A stretch of DNA of 64,000 nucleotides from a virus: positions 124,001 to 188,000 of IMG/VR virus record IMGVR_UViG_3300047510_001751; one strand, given 5' to 3'. The stretch's first letter is position 1; each line of letters opens with the position of its first letter. The notes beneath the pieces are model-generated. The model did no database searches. It had not been told where the DNA came from and saw nothing but the letters and a program-made list of their open reading frames with translations. The position numbers and the translations under genes are program-made. Positions 55,693 through 64,000 of the stretch are shown here, in pieces.

Positions 55693-55697
55693 CCCCC
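55674..55697 (-). terminator. terminator-promoter element (terminator part)
   Basis: GGGGGT / ACCCCC stem with loop TGACC, then ATTTTTT on the minus strand, just after the stop of the 129-aa tail-block gene. Confidence 0.85.
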
Positions 55698-55706
55698 TTG
55701 TGCCAG

Positions 55707-56096
55707 TTAAGCAGGTGGTTCTACTGGGAGCGGTATCCTGTCAGAAAATGATCGTAAATTATCATTTGAGTAAGCCAAATTGCCATTAGAAAATACTACA
55801 ACTTGAACAAAATAATCTGGATCACCATCTCTGTTCATGGGAAAGTTTTCCACAGCAAAATCATAAGCAGTTTGCTCATCAGGAAATTCTACAAAGGTAA
55901 ATTCGTTATAAAGAAATTTATCAAAAAGTTCTGGTGATTCTGGCTGAAAATTTTGATAATACATTGAATAAATTTGATTTGCTTTTTCAGCATCATCTAC
56001 ATTATCTGGTCCGATGGTTCTAAGAATCATCATGGTCTTTTGTTGTGATTCTGTATAATATTCAATCCATCCCAAAAAATCTCTAACTACCATCAT
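55707..56096 (-). CDS. 129-aa protein of the tail-fibre block
   Basis: Begins MMVVRDFLGWIEYYTESQQK; acidic with a Pro-rich tail (DRIPLPVEPPA). Coupled by ATGA to the fibre chaperone, so it may assist fibre assembly or attachment. No family recognised. Confidence 0.65.
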   Translation of the reverse strand: MMVVRDFLGWIEYYTESQQKTMMILRTIGPDNVDDAEKANQIYSMYYQNFQPESPELFDKFLYNEFTFVEFPDEQTAYDFAVENFPMNRDGDPDYFVQVVVFSNGNLAYSNDNLRSFSDRIPLPVEPPA

Positions 56097-57034
56097 TCTG
56101 CCTCCTGTATTTTAACTTTTTTAAACTCTTCCATATCTTTAATTAAATTATACTTTGTAACGAGGTTGGACATTGTTGGACTGAGTTTAAATCCTTGTTC
56201 TTCATATTCATGTACCAAATCACCAAATTTAATGTATTGATTCATAAGTTCTTGAGACTTTTTAGGATCCAAGAAATCAGGATTAGAAACAAACTGATCG
56301 TCTGTTTCCAAATACTTCACTTCAAATTCAGGATATTTTCCATAGTATTGATCTGGTCTAATCGGCCATTTCATTTCTTCCAGCCAAATAAGATAATCTA
56401 GAGAATCTTCAAAGTCTGATGGCAATTTGTTTAGTTCACGAATTTTAGATCTCCACAATACCCACATTTTACGCTCATTTTCAAATACTTCTGGAGCATC
56501 TGGCAAAATTCTCCAGTCAGTGTCTCTTAATAGTTTTTCGATAAAATCAATATTTTCTTTATTAAATTGTGTTAGATAATATGATTTCTTTGATAGTTCA
56601 AGATAGTCTTTTAAATTACTATAATTTTTAACTTCAGTATCAACAACAATTGCTGTATTTAAAACATTATATAATTCTTTTGCTTGTTCTACAGTTAAAA
56701 AATCTGAAGTATATTGAATCCATTTTGTACTTTTAGTGGGAAAATCATACTTCATTTTTTCCTTTTCAAGAATATATTCGCCACTTTCGTAAATAGCAAA
56801 TAATATAATTCTATCGTTATCATTAGACCATTCGTTGGGAATGTTTGCTAAAATATTTTGATTGATAGCATCACTAATTACTACAGTATTATATACATAC
56901 TGACCATCATCATCTTTTGTTCTCAAAAGAATCAATCGATTTTTAGCATCATACTCTAAGATTGTTTTTTTCTCGTCTGGAGAAGGCAATCTTTCAAACA
57001 CAAAGTCGTCAGGATTAAATTTTAATTTTCCCAT
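56093..57034 (-). CDS. tail-fibre assembly chaperone-like protein
   Basis: The C-terminal half contains LLRDTDWRILPDAPEVFENE, then RKMWVLWRSKIRELNKLPSD, which matches the phage tail assembly chaperone pattern (LLxxTDWxxLPD ... W..YRxxLRxLP). The N-terminal part (residues 1-120) is beta-rich. It directly follows the large fibre gene, the usual place of a fibre chaperone. A CTAAATATTA late variant stands upstream. Confidence 0.75.
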   Translation of the reverse strand: MGKLKFNPDDFVFERLPSPDEKKTILEYDAKNRLILLRTKDDDGQYVYNTVVISDAINQNILANIPNEWSNDNDRIILFAIYESGEYILEKEKMKYDFPTKSTKWIQYTSDFLTVEQAKELYNVLNTAIVVDTEVKNYSNLKDYLELSKKSYYLTQFNKENIDFIEKLLRDTDWRILPDAPEVFENERKMWVLWRSKIRELNKLPSDFEDSLDYLIWLEEMKWPIRPDQYYGKYPEFEVKYLETDDQFVSNPDFLDPKKSQELMNQYIKFGDLVHEYEEQGFKLSPTMSNLVTKYNLIKDMEEFKKVKIQEAE

Positions 57035-57048
57035 TGCTGTAGTTTTTT

Positions 57049-57058
57049 TAATATTTAG
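57049..57058 (-). promoter_or_regulatory. late-promoter variant CTAAATATTA
   Basis: The same word precedes the baseplate block at 23723. It lies between the fibre gene stop and the chaperone ATG. Confidence 0.4.
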
Positions 57059-57059
57059 T

Positions 57060-60000
57060 TTAATATGCCTTGATCATCCACCTTACTTTTGTATATGGCG
57101 TCACCAAAGGAACTAAATCATTTGGAGCAAATGCTGGGGTAGGAATCAACTGCTTACCAAATCCTAAAGTAAAGGTTCCAGGGAATACTTCAAGACCAAC
57201 CTGACCAGCTGTAAATGTAACAGCTACAGAAGAATCTGAAGGAGCGCCACCAAACGATGTTCCACCGCCTGAGCTATTGCCATAAGAAAATACACCATTG
57301 ATATTAGTAATAGCAGAAAGAGATAGATAGTGTGAGTGAGATAATTTTTCAACTGGACTAAATTTACTAACACTCACAAATCTTCTTGGAATTGTTACAG
57401 ATCCGATCCATCTCAAATTATTTCCAGATGTGGTATCTGCTGGTAGAGCATTTTGATCTACATAATTATAAATTTCAGAAAATTGTGCTGAGTTAGGTTG
57501 TTGAATAGTGATACTGTTCCATATTTCAGCCTCTTTAGGACTACCACAACTTACAGTAAAGACAAAGTTAAACAAACACTCAACTGTGCTGCTTGAAGGA
57601 CCAGGATCTGTATTTGGATTTAAGAAATTTCCTCTATAAGTGCTTTCAGCACAATTTCCATACTCTCCAATTTCTCTACCCCAAACAGTTCCATACGTAG
57701 CAATTGGATTTGTTGTTCTAATAGTATTCGCTGAATCATCACTATTAGATGGGTCTCCAATTAATTGATACGATGATCCAGTATGGTATCCCCACAAATT
57801 AAGTGAGGCTGATCCTTCTAATGGAGGAAAAGCATCAGTTCCAGATTTTTGCCCAATATTAACTGCTCCTGGAGCACCACCTTGGCTTCCCCAAGAAACA
57901 CGACCTTTGAAACTACCAGCATCTGCTTGTCCAGCTACAAGATCATGTGTGTGGAATGGAGCACTAAACAGTTTTGTTTCTTTTAAAGAAACATTTCCTG
58001 ATACTTGTCCGCTGGTTAAAAATTCAACGGTATCACTAACTTCGCTATATCCAGTGGTTGTAATTTGAGCGATAGCAAAGAATTGGCTATCTTGTGCTGG
58101 CTGACCTGTTGCTGGGGTTTCTACTTGCTCAAGTTCATCAACACCAGGATCAGCAATAGTATCAATATACCACATACCACCAAATGATCCAGGAACAAAA
58201 GCAGAACCATTACCTTTTTGTTTAGCTGGTCCATACTCAGGGGTAACAATAGGAGAAGCAGGAGATTGATTATCTACGTTTCCAACACCCAAAAGTTTCC
58301 TGTTTCTCATATCAGGAACTCTAAATTCTCCACTAAGGTTAGCTCCAAAAGTATTTCCAATTACATCATACAACAATGGATAATCATTTGGAGAAACAAA
58401 TCTACCATCACAATAAATCCAACTTGGAAATCTAGAATTTGCTTTACCATTTAACTTGTCGTCAGAAATACCCCACCCGTCTTCTTGAGTATTATCTCTA
58501 AAGACAGGCATGATAGAGCCAACGGGCATACCATCAAATTTGGTATTAAACTTAATTTGATCACTTCCTAATACCTTGATAACAAAAGGACTACTGTAGT
58601 ATTGTCCAAAAATTGGCTCTGGTGCTGGTCCTGGTGTAGTTACAGCAAAAGAAGTATTATATGATCCAACATATACATTTGTTGATAATGTAAAAGCATC
58701 AATCTCACTAGATTTTAATCTGACTTGAACTGTATTTCCATTAGCTACAGTACCAGGATTTGTTGCTGTTAATAATTGGAAACTTCCTCCGTTAATACTA
58801 ATCAAACCACCACCAGTAGAAAAAATACTAACAGATTGTCCCAATCCACTAATAGTAATAACTTCCGAATCCGTAAATACACCTGGACCAGTGGCTAAAA
58901 TAGGAGTAAACAAGAATGGAACTGGAGAAGTACCAAGCTGACCTTTGTTTGTAACAGTCCAAGTAGTGCTATAAGTTCCTACCGTCACCACAAATTGTTT
59001 TGCTTCGCCAGTAAGACTACTAGTAGTATATTGTAATTGAATACTATCTAAATTATTTACTGTAAATGTTGTTGTGTTACCAACTGGTGCTATTGGATTA
59101 GCCGTATCAGCATTGATAATTACCGAAGCTCCCCCCGTTACTGTAGCAGTAATAGGTGTATCAATACCCTGAATAGTTCTGGTGTTACTAGAAACTAAAG
59201 TATTTAATTCTTGATTTGATAAATCAGTAAAAATAAATCCAATTGGCGTAGTATCTTTTTGTTTTTCTGTTCTAACTTCCCATTCCACTGCTGATCCAGT
59301 GCCAACGATAACATCAGTAAACAATGATGTCAAATAATCTGGCGACGATAATAATCTGACTCTAAATCCCTGTCCATTAGAAATTTGTCGAGGAGAATTT
59401 TGATAAGTATCACAAACTCCTCCAGTACAAATAGCAATTTGAGCAGAATTTGAAGCAGTTATACTTACAGCAGTGTTAATTCCAGATATTGTTACAATAT
59501 CACTTTCAACTAAAGTATTAATTAATTGATCTATTTTATCAGGAATAATGAAAGGAGCAGGTGTATTGTCTGGTGGTTCCCCAGTATTAACATTAAAGAA
59601 TGACGTTACATTACCAATAGTTACGTTTGCTCTATAGGTAGTAAAGAAATCATTGCCAGTTGTGAACCTTACTTGTACGTAACCTTCATTGAAAATTGTA
59701 GCAGATTGCCCCCATGCTCCACAAGTGTTTGGATCATCTGGATTACATGTTCTTACTTGAGCATTATTTCCAGACAATGTGGATACAACTCCACCAGTAA
59801 TACCAAAAATTTGAACTTTTTCTGAAGTGTATTGAGTAGCAGGTAAAGCATTATCTACTTCAGGGAAAAAGAATGGTTCTGGTGTAATATCTTGTGGAGC
59901 ATAATTCAACATTACATAACCAAATTCTTGTGGTCCAGCGCCAAAGCTTAAGTTGGTAGTTTCAGTAATAATCGTGTATGCTGAATTATAATAAGCACCG

Positions 60001-62534
60001 CCAGTAGTGCCACCTAGAGCATCAAGGTCTGTAGTTTGAATTACATTACCAGATTCATCTACTTTATTTGCTGGGATTGTGCCTCCAGCACCCCAACCGC
60101 CACCGCCACCACCGCCGCCGCCACCAACGGTAGCGTTATCTTGACCATCAGAACCAGCAAAGTTTAATCCACTTAAATTAGTTCTTAATGTTGCCTGACC
60201 AGTGTAATTTCCATTTTGTGTTGATGTAGGAACTGTAGTGTCATTACCAGCACCAGCGCCACCGCCGCCACCGCCAGCGAGAACTAGCAAAGTTCCATCT
60301 CCTAAAGTAATGGCAGAAGCGCCGCCACCGCCGCCGCCACCTCCAGATCTATCCGAAGGTCCAGCATTCCCGCCATCTCCACCGATAGCATATCCCCAAC
60401 CACCGTCTCCTCCAGCAGCACCATTTAAAAAGCTAACACCAAATCGACCAGCATCTCCTGGGAATAATTTCAATTTTCTCAAATTTTCATCATTCAAAAC
60501 TTCTTGAGGAAGATTAATGACTCCTTTCAAAATGGTACTAAATCCACCTTGGCCACCAAAACTGCTCGGAGCATCATCACCACCATTTCCTCCACCCCCG
60601 CCGTATAATACAAAAGTCAATTGTTCTACATAAGATGGAAGATTATACTCAATAAATTCTGTAGCACCAGAACCAGTAGTGGTAAAATAGATATTTTCTT
60701 CAATTTTTGTTAAAATTTTCCAAGTATCTGTATAAGTTCCTATTCTATAAACAGCATTAACTAAACCTGCTTGAGCAGCAGATGCTGTAGCTCTTACATA
60801 AACTACTTCAGCAGTTGCTGGGACTGTTACCGATTTAGCAAATGTTATATTATCGACACTAACTTGTACGTTTGCCCCTGCTGTTGATTGAGCGTCTACA
60901 GCTTGTGCTGTTGTTGAAACATCAAGACCTTCAATAGGAACAGCAACAACATAAGTTTGTCCAGGTAAAGCGGTGTAATTATCTCTTGCTCTAAATGGAT
61001 ATGGAGTGCTCCTAGAAAGTCTAGTTTTAATTGTAATTGTATCTGTTTTGTCAGCAAAAGTTGGTGTAGTTGGACCAGCAGTTGGATTTCCATTTGGACC
61101 ACCAGAAGGAGGACCAGCTAATCTAATAGAACTTGTTTTTGTAGTATTAAAATTAGGAGAAGATGTGATTCGTAAATTTACTTGATCTCCGTTTTGAACA
61201 TATAATTGCTGTACCCAATTTCCTGTATTATTTTTTCTAATCTCAGCATCTCCACTAGTTACACTACAAAGAACTTGTACTGTTTGATTTGATGTATTAG
61301 TGGTTAAAATGGGTAAAATACCAGAAATATAAGAAGGGTTAATTGGTGCCGCTGCTTCTGAGTAAGTACCACTTCCATATTCTGTTCCTAATCCAGATAT
61401 ACTAAAATTGGCATAATAAACTCTAGATGGATCAGCATTATTGAATGTGTTTGTAGAACTAACAGTTACATTATCTGGTATTCCTGTTAATAGCTGAATA
61501 TTGTCGTCAGATGGAGTAAAAATAGGAGATAAAGAAACAGTGTTTGGATATCTATCCACTTCTGTCCAAACATACCAACTGTCTGTCCTAGTGCCAATAG
61601 ATTGAACAACCTGGAAAGTTCCAGATCCATAAGTTCCAGCATCATTATTTTCAAATCCACCAGCAAGAGTATCTTGGTCGTTTGAAAAAATAGTTACCGA
61701 TCCCGAAGTTTTAGTTGTATATGTAGAACCAATAGCAATTCTTGTATATAATGTGTTGTTTAAAACAAGCCCAGTGACAGATTGAGACCAAGTTGAATTA
61801 TCTTTGGAAATTTGTACATTGCCTGTAGATGTAGCTCTCAAAACAGCATCGGTATCGATACCAGTGATAGGTATATTTTGTGTTTTGTATCCGCTAAATT
61901 CGGTAGCAATAACATCGACAAAATCAGTAAACTGCCAAGAATTTACAAGTTGATCCTGTGCTCTAGTATTGATTGTCCATGTATCTGAAACAACAGAACT
62001 TGGACGACCTACATTAGTTCCCCAAGTTTCATCTGATAAAGTAAGAGTTACATTAGTTCTGGTAGTATACCAATTTTCTGTGGTAAGTCTAAGTCTAATT
62101 TTATCTCCTTGTCTTACTGTTCCACTAGTAATCCAAGGACCTATAGAACCACCACGATCTATTCTAAAAGCAGCGGCGGAATTTGTTCCTGTGGTAGAAC
62201 CTTTCGGTCCCGTAGTAGAAACAGAAATAGAGGCAGGAATCTCAATTTCAATACCATTAACTAATATTTCATTAGAATAGTATGTCGTTGATTTTTCAAA
62301 TGTGGTCGTTAATGTTCCGCCAGTAGAGGTTAAAAATCCTTGTTGATCATTAAAAGAAAAAGTATCTGGACGAGAATCTGGAATTCTAGTTCCAAAGATA
62401 ATGCCATCGGGATCATTGCCAGTACCAATCCTGACATTAACTGTTACTTTTGTATTCCATGTTGATGGAGTTGGGTATCTTACTTCTACCTGATCTCCTA
62501 GTCCAACAAATACTGGCGTACTACTAAATGGCAT
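57060..62534 (-). CDS. large tail fibre with Ig-like repeats, glycine-rich and tail-collar domains
   Basis: This 1824-aa protein starts with repeated Ig-like modules of about 90 residues (for example PVPFLFTPI..., VITISGLGQSVSIFSTGG, VANGNTVQVRLKSS, VGSYNTSFAVTT) and a second set after the Gly region. A glycine-rich segment (about residues 640-860: YGGGGGNGGDDAP, then GGGGGGGGASAITLG) resembles phage receptor-binding Gly-rich domains. Near residue 1335 a tail-collar domain begins (MPVGSIMPVFRDN, then YCDGRFVSPNDYPLLYDVIG and GEFRVPDMRNRKLLG). It ends with a beta-rich tip. It is probably a distal receptor-binding fibre. Confidence 0.85.
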   Translation of the reverse strand: MPFSSTPVFVGLGDQVEVRYPTPSTWNTKVTVNVRIGTGNDPDGIIFGTRIPDSRPDTFSFNDQQGFLTSTGGTLTTTFEKSTTYYSNEILVNGIEIEIPASISVSTTGPKGSTTGTNSAAAFRIDRGGSIGPWITSGTVRQGDKIRLRLTTENWYTTRTNVTLTLSDETWGTNVGRPSSVVSDTWTINTRAQDQLVNSWQFTDFVDVIATEFSGYKTQNIPITGIDTDAVLRATSTGNVQISKDNSTWSQSVTGLVLNNTLYTRIAIGSTYTTKTSGSVTIFSNDQDTLAGGFENNDAGTYGSGTFQVVQSIGTRTDSWYVWTEVDRYPNTVSLSPIFTPSDDNIQLLTGIPDNVTVSSTNTFNNADPSRVYYANFSISGLGTEYGSGTYSEAAAPINPSYISGILPILTTNTSNQTVQVLCSVTSGDAEIRKNNTGNWVQQLYVQNGDQVNLRITSSPNFNTTKTSSIRLAGPPSGGPNGNPTAGPTTPTFADKTDTITIKTRLSRSTPYPFRARDNYTALPGQTYVVAVPIEGLDVSTTAQAVDAQSTAGANVQVSVDNITFAKSVTVPATAEVVYVRATASAAQAGLVNAVYRIGTYTDTWKILTKIEENIYFTTTGSGATEFIEYNLPSYVEQLTFVLYGGGGGNGGDDAPSSFGGQGGFSTILKGVINLPQEVLNDENLRKLKLFPGDAGRFGVSFLNGAAGGDGGWGYAIGGDGGNAGPSDRSGGGGGGGGASAITLGDGTLLVLAGGGGGGAGAGNDTTVPTSTQNGNYTGQATLRTNLSGLNFAGSDGQDNATVGGGGGGGGGGWGAGGTIPANKVDESGNVIQTTDLDALGGTTGGAYYNSAYTIITETTNLSFGAGPQEFGYVMLNYAPQDITPEPFFFPEVDNALPATQYTSEKVQIFGITGGVVSTLSGNNAQVRTCNPDDPNTCGAWGQSATIFNEGYVQVRFTTGNDFFTTYRANVTIGNVTSFFNVNTGEPPDNTPAPFIIPDKIDQLINTLVESDIVTISGINTAVSITASNSAQIAICTGGVCDTYQNSPRQISNGQGFRVRLLSSPDYLTSLFTDVIVGTGSAVEWEVRTEKQKDTTPIGFIFTDLSNQELNTLVSSNTRTIQGIDTPITATVTGGASVIINADTANPIAPVGNTTTFTVNNLDSIQLQYTTSSLTGEAKQFVVTVGTYSTTWTVTNKGQLGTSPVPFLFTPILATGPGVFTDSEVITISGLGQSVSIFSTGGGLISINGGSFQLLTATNPGTVANGNTVQVRLKSSEIDAFTLSTNVYVGSYNTSFAVTTPGPAPEPIFGQYYSSPFVIKVLGSDQIKFNTKFDGMPVGSIMPVFRDNTQEDGWGISDDKLNGKANSRFPSWIYCDGRFVSPNDYPLLYDVIGNTFGANLSGEFRVPDMRNRKLLGVGNVDNQSPASPIVTPEYGPAKQKGNGSAFVPGSFGGMWYIDTIADPGVDELEQVETPATGQPAQDSQFFAIAQITTTGYSEVSDTVEFLTSGQVSGNVSLKETKLFSAPFHTHDLVAGQADAGSFKGRVSWGSQGGAPGAVNIGQKSGTDAFPPLEGSASLNLWGYHTGSSYQLIGDPSNSDDSANTIRTTNPIATYGTVWGREIGEYGNCAESTYRGNFLNPNTDPGPSSSTVECLFNFVFTVSCGSPKEAEIWNSITIQQPNSAQFSEIYNYVDQNALPADTTSGNNLRWIGSVTIPRRFVSVSKFSPVEKLSHSHYLSLSAITNINGVFSYGNSSGGGTSFGGAPSDSSVAVTFTAGQVGLEVFPGTFTLGFGKQLIPTPAFAPNDLVPLVTPYTKVRWMIKAY

Positions 62535-62562
62535 TTATTTTATGACAATTTCCGCTATTTCT

Positions 62563-62570
62563 TATTTATA
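62563..62570 (-). promoter_or_regulatory. late promoter TATAAATA
   Basis: A consensus T4-like late site beside the TGA stop of the 58-aa gene (TGAATATAAATA), 29 bases before the fibre ATG. Confidence 0.7.
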
Positions 62571-62571
62571 T

Positions 62572-62748
62572 TCACTCTAGTGGTCTTACGTCTTGCCAAG
62601 GACCACCATTAATTCTAACTTGTATTGGCTGGGTAGCTTTTATTTCTGCTTTTTCATCTTCCTCGATATGATCAACCGAAACAATTTGTGATTGATAATA
62701 TTTTTGTTTTGGCGACATATCAGGAGCGTCTAAAAATTTTCTTTTCAT
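62572..62748 (-). CDS. 58-aa late protein with QVRI-WxDVR tail
   Basis: Begins MKRKFLDAPDMSPKQKYYQS; ends TQPIQVRINGGPWQDVRPLE. The last 20 residues match the end of the 401-aa protein (CQVRIKSAG...SWRDVRSI). It is read from a TATAAATA site that overlaps the previous stop. It could carry the shared C-terminal module as a linker, but that is inference. Confidence 0.65.
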   Translation of the reverse strand: MKRKFLDAPDMSPKQKYYQSQIVSVDHIEEDEKAEIKATQPIQVRINGGPWQDVRPLE

Positions 62749-62766
62749 AACATCAATTTATTTTTG

Positions 62767-62774
62767 TATTTATA
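62767..62774 (-). promoter_or_regulatory. late promoter TATAAATA overlapping a stop codon
   Basis: The TAA stop of the 401-aa gene is the centre of ATATAAATA, so the site is fused to the gene end. It reads into the 58-aa gene. Confidence 0.7.
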
Positions 62775-63975
62775 TACTCCTAACATCTCTCCAGCTTCCG
62801 AAACTAGATGCTCCAGCAGATTTTATTCTTACCTGACAATTACTATTATTAGTTTTAATTTCAACAGGAATTTCAATATCATCTACACTTAAAGTATTTG
62901 TAGAGATATATTGTTCAGCTGGATTATCTGGAGGAGTTGTAATTGTATCAATATCTGGAAATGGAACCCTATCATCTTCATTAGAATAATTGAATGTTTC
63001 ATTTACATCTGGTGCTCTAGTGGTTAAACTAAAGGATCGTGTTAATGGTCCTACTGTAGCAGAAAATGTAGATGTGTTAGTCAATCCAGATGGATCTGTG
63101 TTAAATGGTGGTGATGTTGCTCTAACCCAAAATTGATTTCCATTAACGATAGAAATAGACCCAGAAGACCAACTAGATCCATTTGTAGAAACTTGAACTC
63201 CCGCCCCACCAAATGCGGTAATTGGTTGATCAATGCCACTAATTGTTGTAACAAATATACTCGTTGAAGCATTTGGTTCTAAACCTGTTCTACTTCCAAT
63301 AGAAAAATCATTTGGAGTTCCGTCATTAAAAACAGAAACAGTAACTGATTCTGATACACAATTAGAACCATTACATGCTTGAATAGTATACGTTCTTGTG
63401 GCAGGAGAATTAGATCCAGCAGTAGATTGTAATCCTGTATTTTCTGTTCTTGTGCCGCCTGCTGCCACAGGAGAACCATTAATAGTAACACTAGTAGCAC
63501 CAGACGAAGACCATGTTAAATTAAATACATTAGTCCCCGTCATTGTTTGTGGGGAAGCAGAAATATTACCAGATACTGTAATAGTAGTAGTAGTGGTAAT
63601 ATTAGTAATTTTATCTAAGCTAAATGTGGCGTTTGTATCATCGCCATCATCATCAATCATGGTGATTGATTTATTATTAACCGCCTTAAAATCATTAAGA
63701 AGACCGCTAAAACTAATATCGTAATTTCCTGGCGTAAATACTCTATCTCTTGTTTGACTACCATTGTCTCCAGGACTATTGAAAGACATGCCATTCAAAC
63801 CAATGCTACCAATAGCATCTCCAGCTACCCCAGGGTTATCACTCCAATCTAATGTAAATTGTATATTGGCGCTGCCAGTTCCAGTTACTTGTACTCTAGC
63901 GTTTTTAGATCCTTGTTTGTCAAAATTAGCATTAATATTTGAAGGTGTATTAATAGTGAAAGTTTGTGTTGCCAT
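62770..63975 (-). CDS. 401-aa virion protein with Ig-like repeats
   Basis: Beta-rich from the start (MATQTFTINTPSNINANFDK), with Ig/PKD-like modules (TFTINTPS..., PQTMTGTNVFNLTWSSSGAT, TYTIQACNGSNCVSESVTVS) and one module close to those in the fibre (DFSIGSRTGLEPNASTSIFV, then TFSATVGPLTRSFSLTTRAP). It ends CQVRIKSAGASSFGSWRDVR, then SI. Probably a fibre or fibre-neck protein. AGGAG before its ATG lies inside the end of the upstream gene. Confidence 0.75.
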   Translation of the reverse strand: MATQTFTINTPSNINANFDKQGSKNARVQVTGTGSANIQFTLDWSDNPGVAGDAIGSIGLNGMSFNSPGDNGSQTRDRVFTPGNYDISFSGLLNDFKAVNNKSITMIDDDGDDTNATFSLDKITNITTTTTITVSGNISASPQTMTGTNVFNLTWSSSGATSVTINGSPVAAGGTRTENTGLQSTAGSNSPATRTYTIQACNGSNCVSESVTVSVFNDGTPNDFSIGSRTGLEPNASTSIFVTTISGIDQPITAFGGAGVQVSTNGSSWSSGSISIVNGNQFWVRATSPPFNTDPSGLTNTSTFSATVGPLTRSFSLTTRAPDVNETFNYSNEDDRVPFPDIDTITTPPDNPAEQYISTNTLSVDDIEIPVEIKTNNSNCQVRIKSAGASSFGSWRDVRSI

Positions 63976-63978
63976 TGA

Positions 63979-64000
63979 TTATATGCTCCTTACATCTCTC
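63979..64000 (-). CDS. 3' end of an upstream gene with the same RDVRSI tail
   Basis: Only the last seven codons are in the window: they read RDVRSI-stop, identical to the end of the 401-aa protein. The AGGAGC in these codons is the likely ribosome-binding site of the next gene. Confidence 0.5.

Noticed and set aside
60238-60507. Pro-rich plus-strand frame
   Set aside because: It is the complement of the glycine-rich fibre segment, so poly-Pro follows from GGN codons read backwards.
1-64000. tRNA genes
   Set aside because: Large cyanophages often carry them, but I found no cloverleaf with T-arm GGTTCGAATCC-type sequence on either strand by eye. A tRNAscan run could still find one.

Overview
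This window looks like part of the genome of a large T4-like myovirus, most likely a cyanophage. Every gene I can support lies on the minus strand, so transcription runs from base 64000 towards base 1. Three baseplate proteins can be placed by sequence and order: a gp25-like protein, a gp6-like protein, and a gp8-like protein whose C-terminus matches T4 gp8. PAAR, tail-collar and YHYH domains, a flavin-dependent tryptophan halogenase gene, a 2OG-Fe(II) oxygenase and very dense short ORFs fit marine or freshwater cyanomyoviruses. I saw no tRNA gene, CRISPR array or insertion sequence. The host assignment is inference.

Layout in the direction of transcription. (1) 64000-55707 is a late tail-fibre block: an Ig-like repeat protein, a 58-aa protein, a 1824-aa fibre with glycine-rich and collar domains, a fibre-assembly chaperone and one unknown. 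(2) 55640-52610 is a promoter-punctuated operon of SF2 helicase, HNH endonuclease and Dam-type adenine methylase, followed by two small proteins. (3) 52263-23990 is a long field of about 90 small, mostly overlapping genes. Recognisable ones are a T4-type RNA-repair set (Rnl1-like ligase plus 5' kinase and 3' phosphatase on separate, overlapping ORFs), a Fragile-X-F-like membrane protein, the halogenase, a thioredoxin-like protein, an SPFH-like membrane protein, a 674-aa protein of unknown function, the 2OG oxygenase, a Gp88-like protein and two KTSC-like proteins. (4) 23650-1 is the late baseplate block: PAAR, gp25, gp6, a 3475-aa protein in the gp7 position, gp8, and a DUF4815 protein in the gp9/gp10 position that runs off the left edge.

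Control signals fall into clear classes. Late blocks use TATAAATA-type sites placed at or beside the stop codon of the preceding gene. The small-gene field uses host-type promoters (TTGACN, 16-17 bp, TATACT-like). At four operon borders the -35 box is the loop of a GC-rich terminator hairpin and the U-tract lies in the promoter spacer, so one compact element appears to stop one transcript and start the next. Two further families of repeated non-Shine-Dalgarno leaders (classes A and B) sit in front of nine genes. A cluster of DnaA-box-like TTTTCCACA words in a largely gene-free stretch near 29.0-29.3 kb is a candidate origin, and a tandem array with a period near 33 bp lies at 23.8-23.9 kb.

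Base composition is mixed: structural genes are AT-rich, while 24.3-25.6 kb and 37.5-38.2 kb are GC-rich islands that carry the class A leaders. The strongest candidates for something new are the terminator-promoter elements, the DnaA-box cluster, the helicase-HNH-Dam operon, and the kinase/phosphatase pair that looks like a fused enzyme broken by one frame step.
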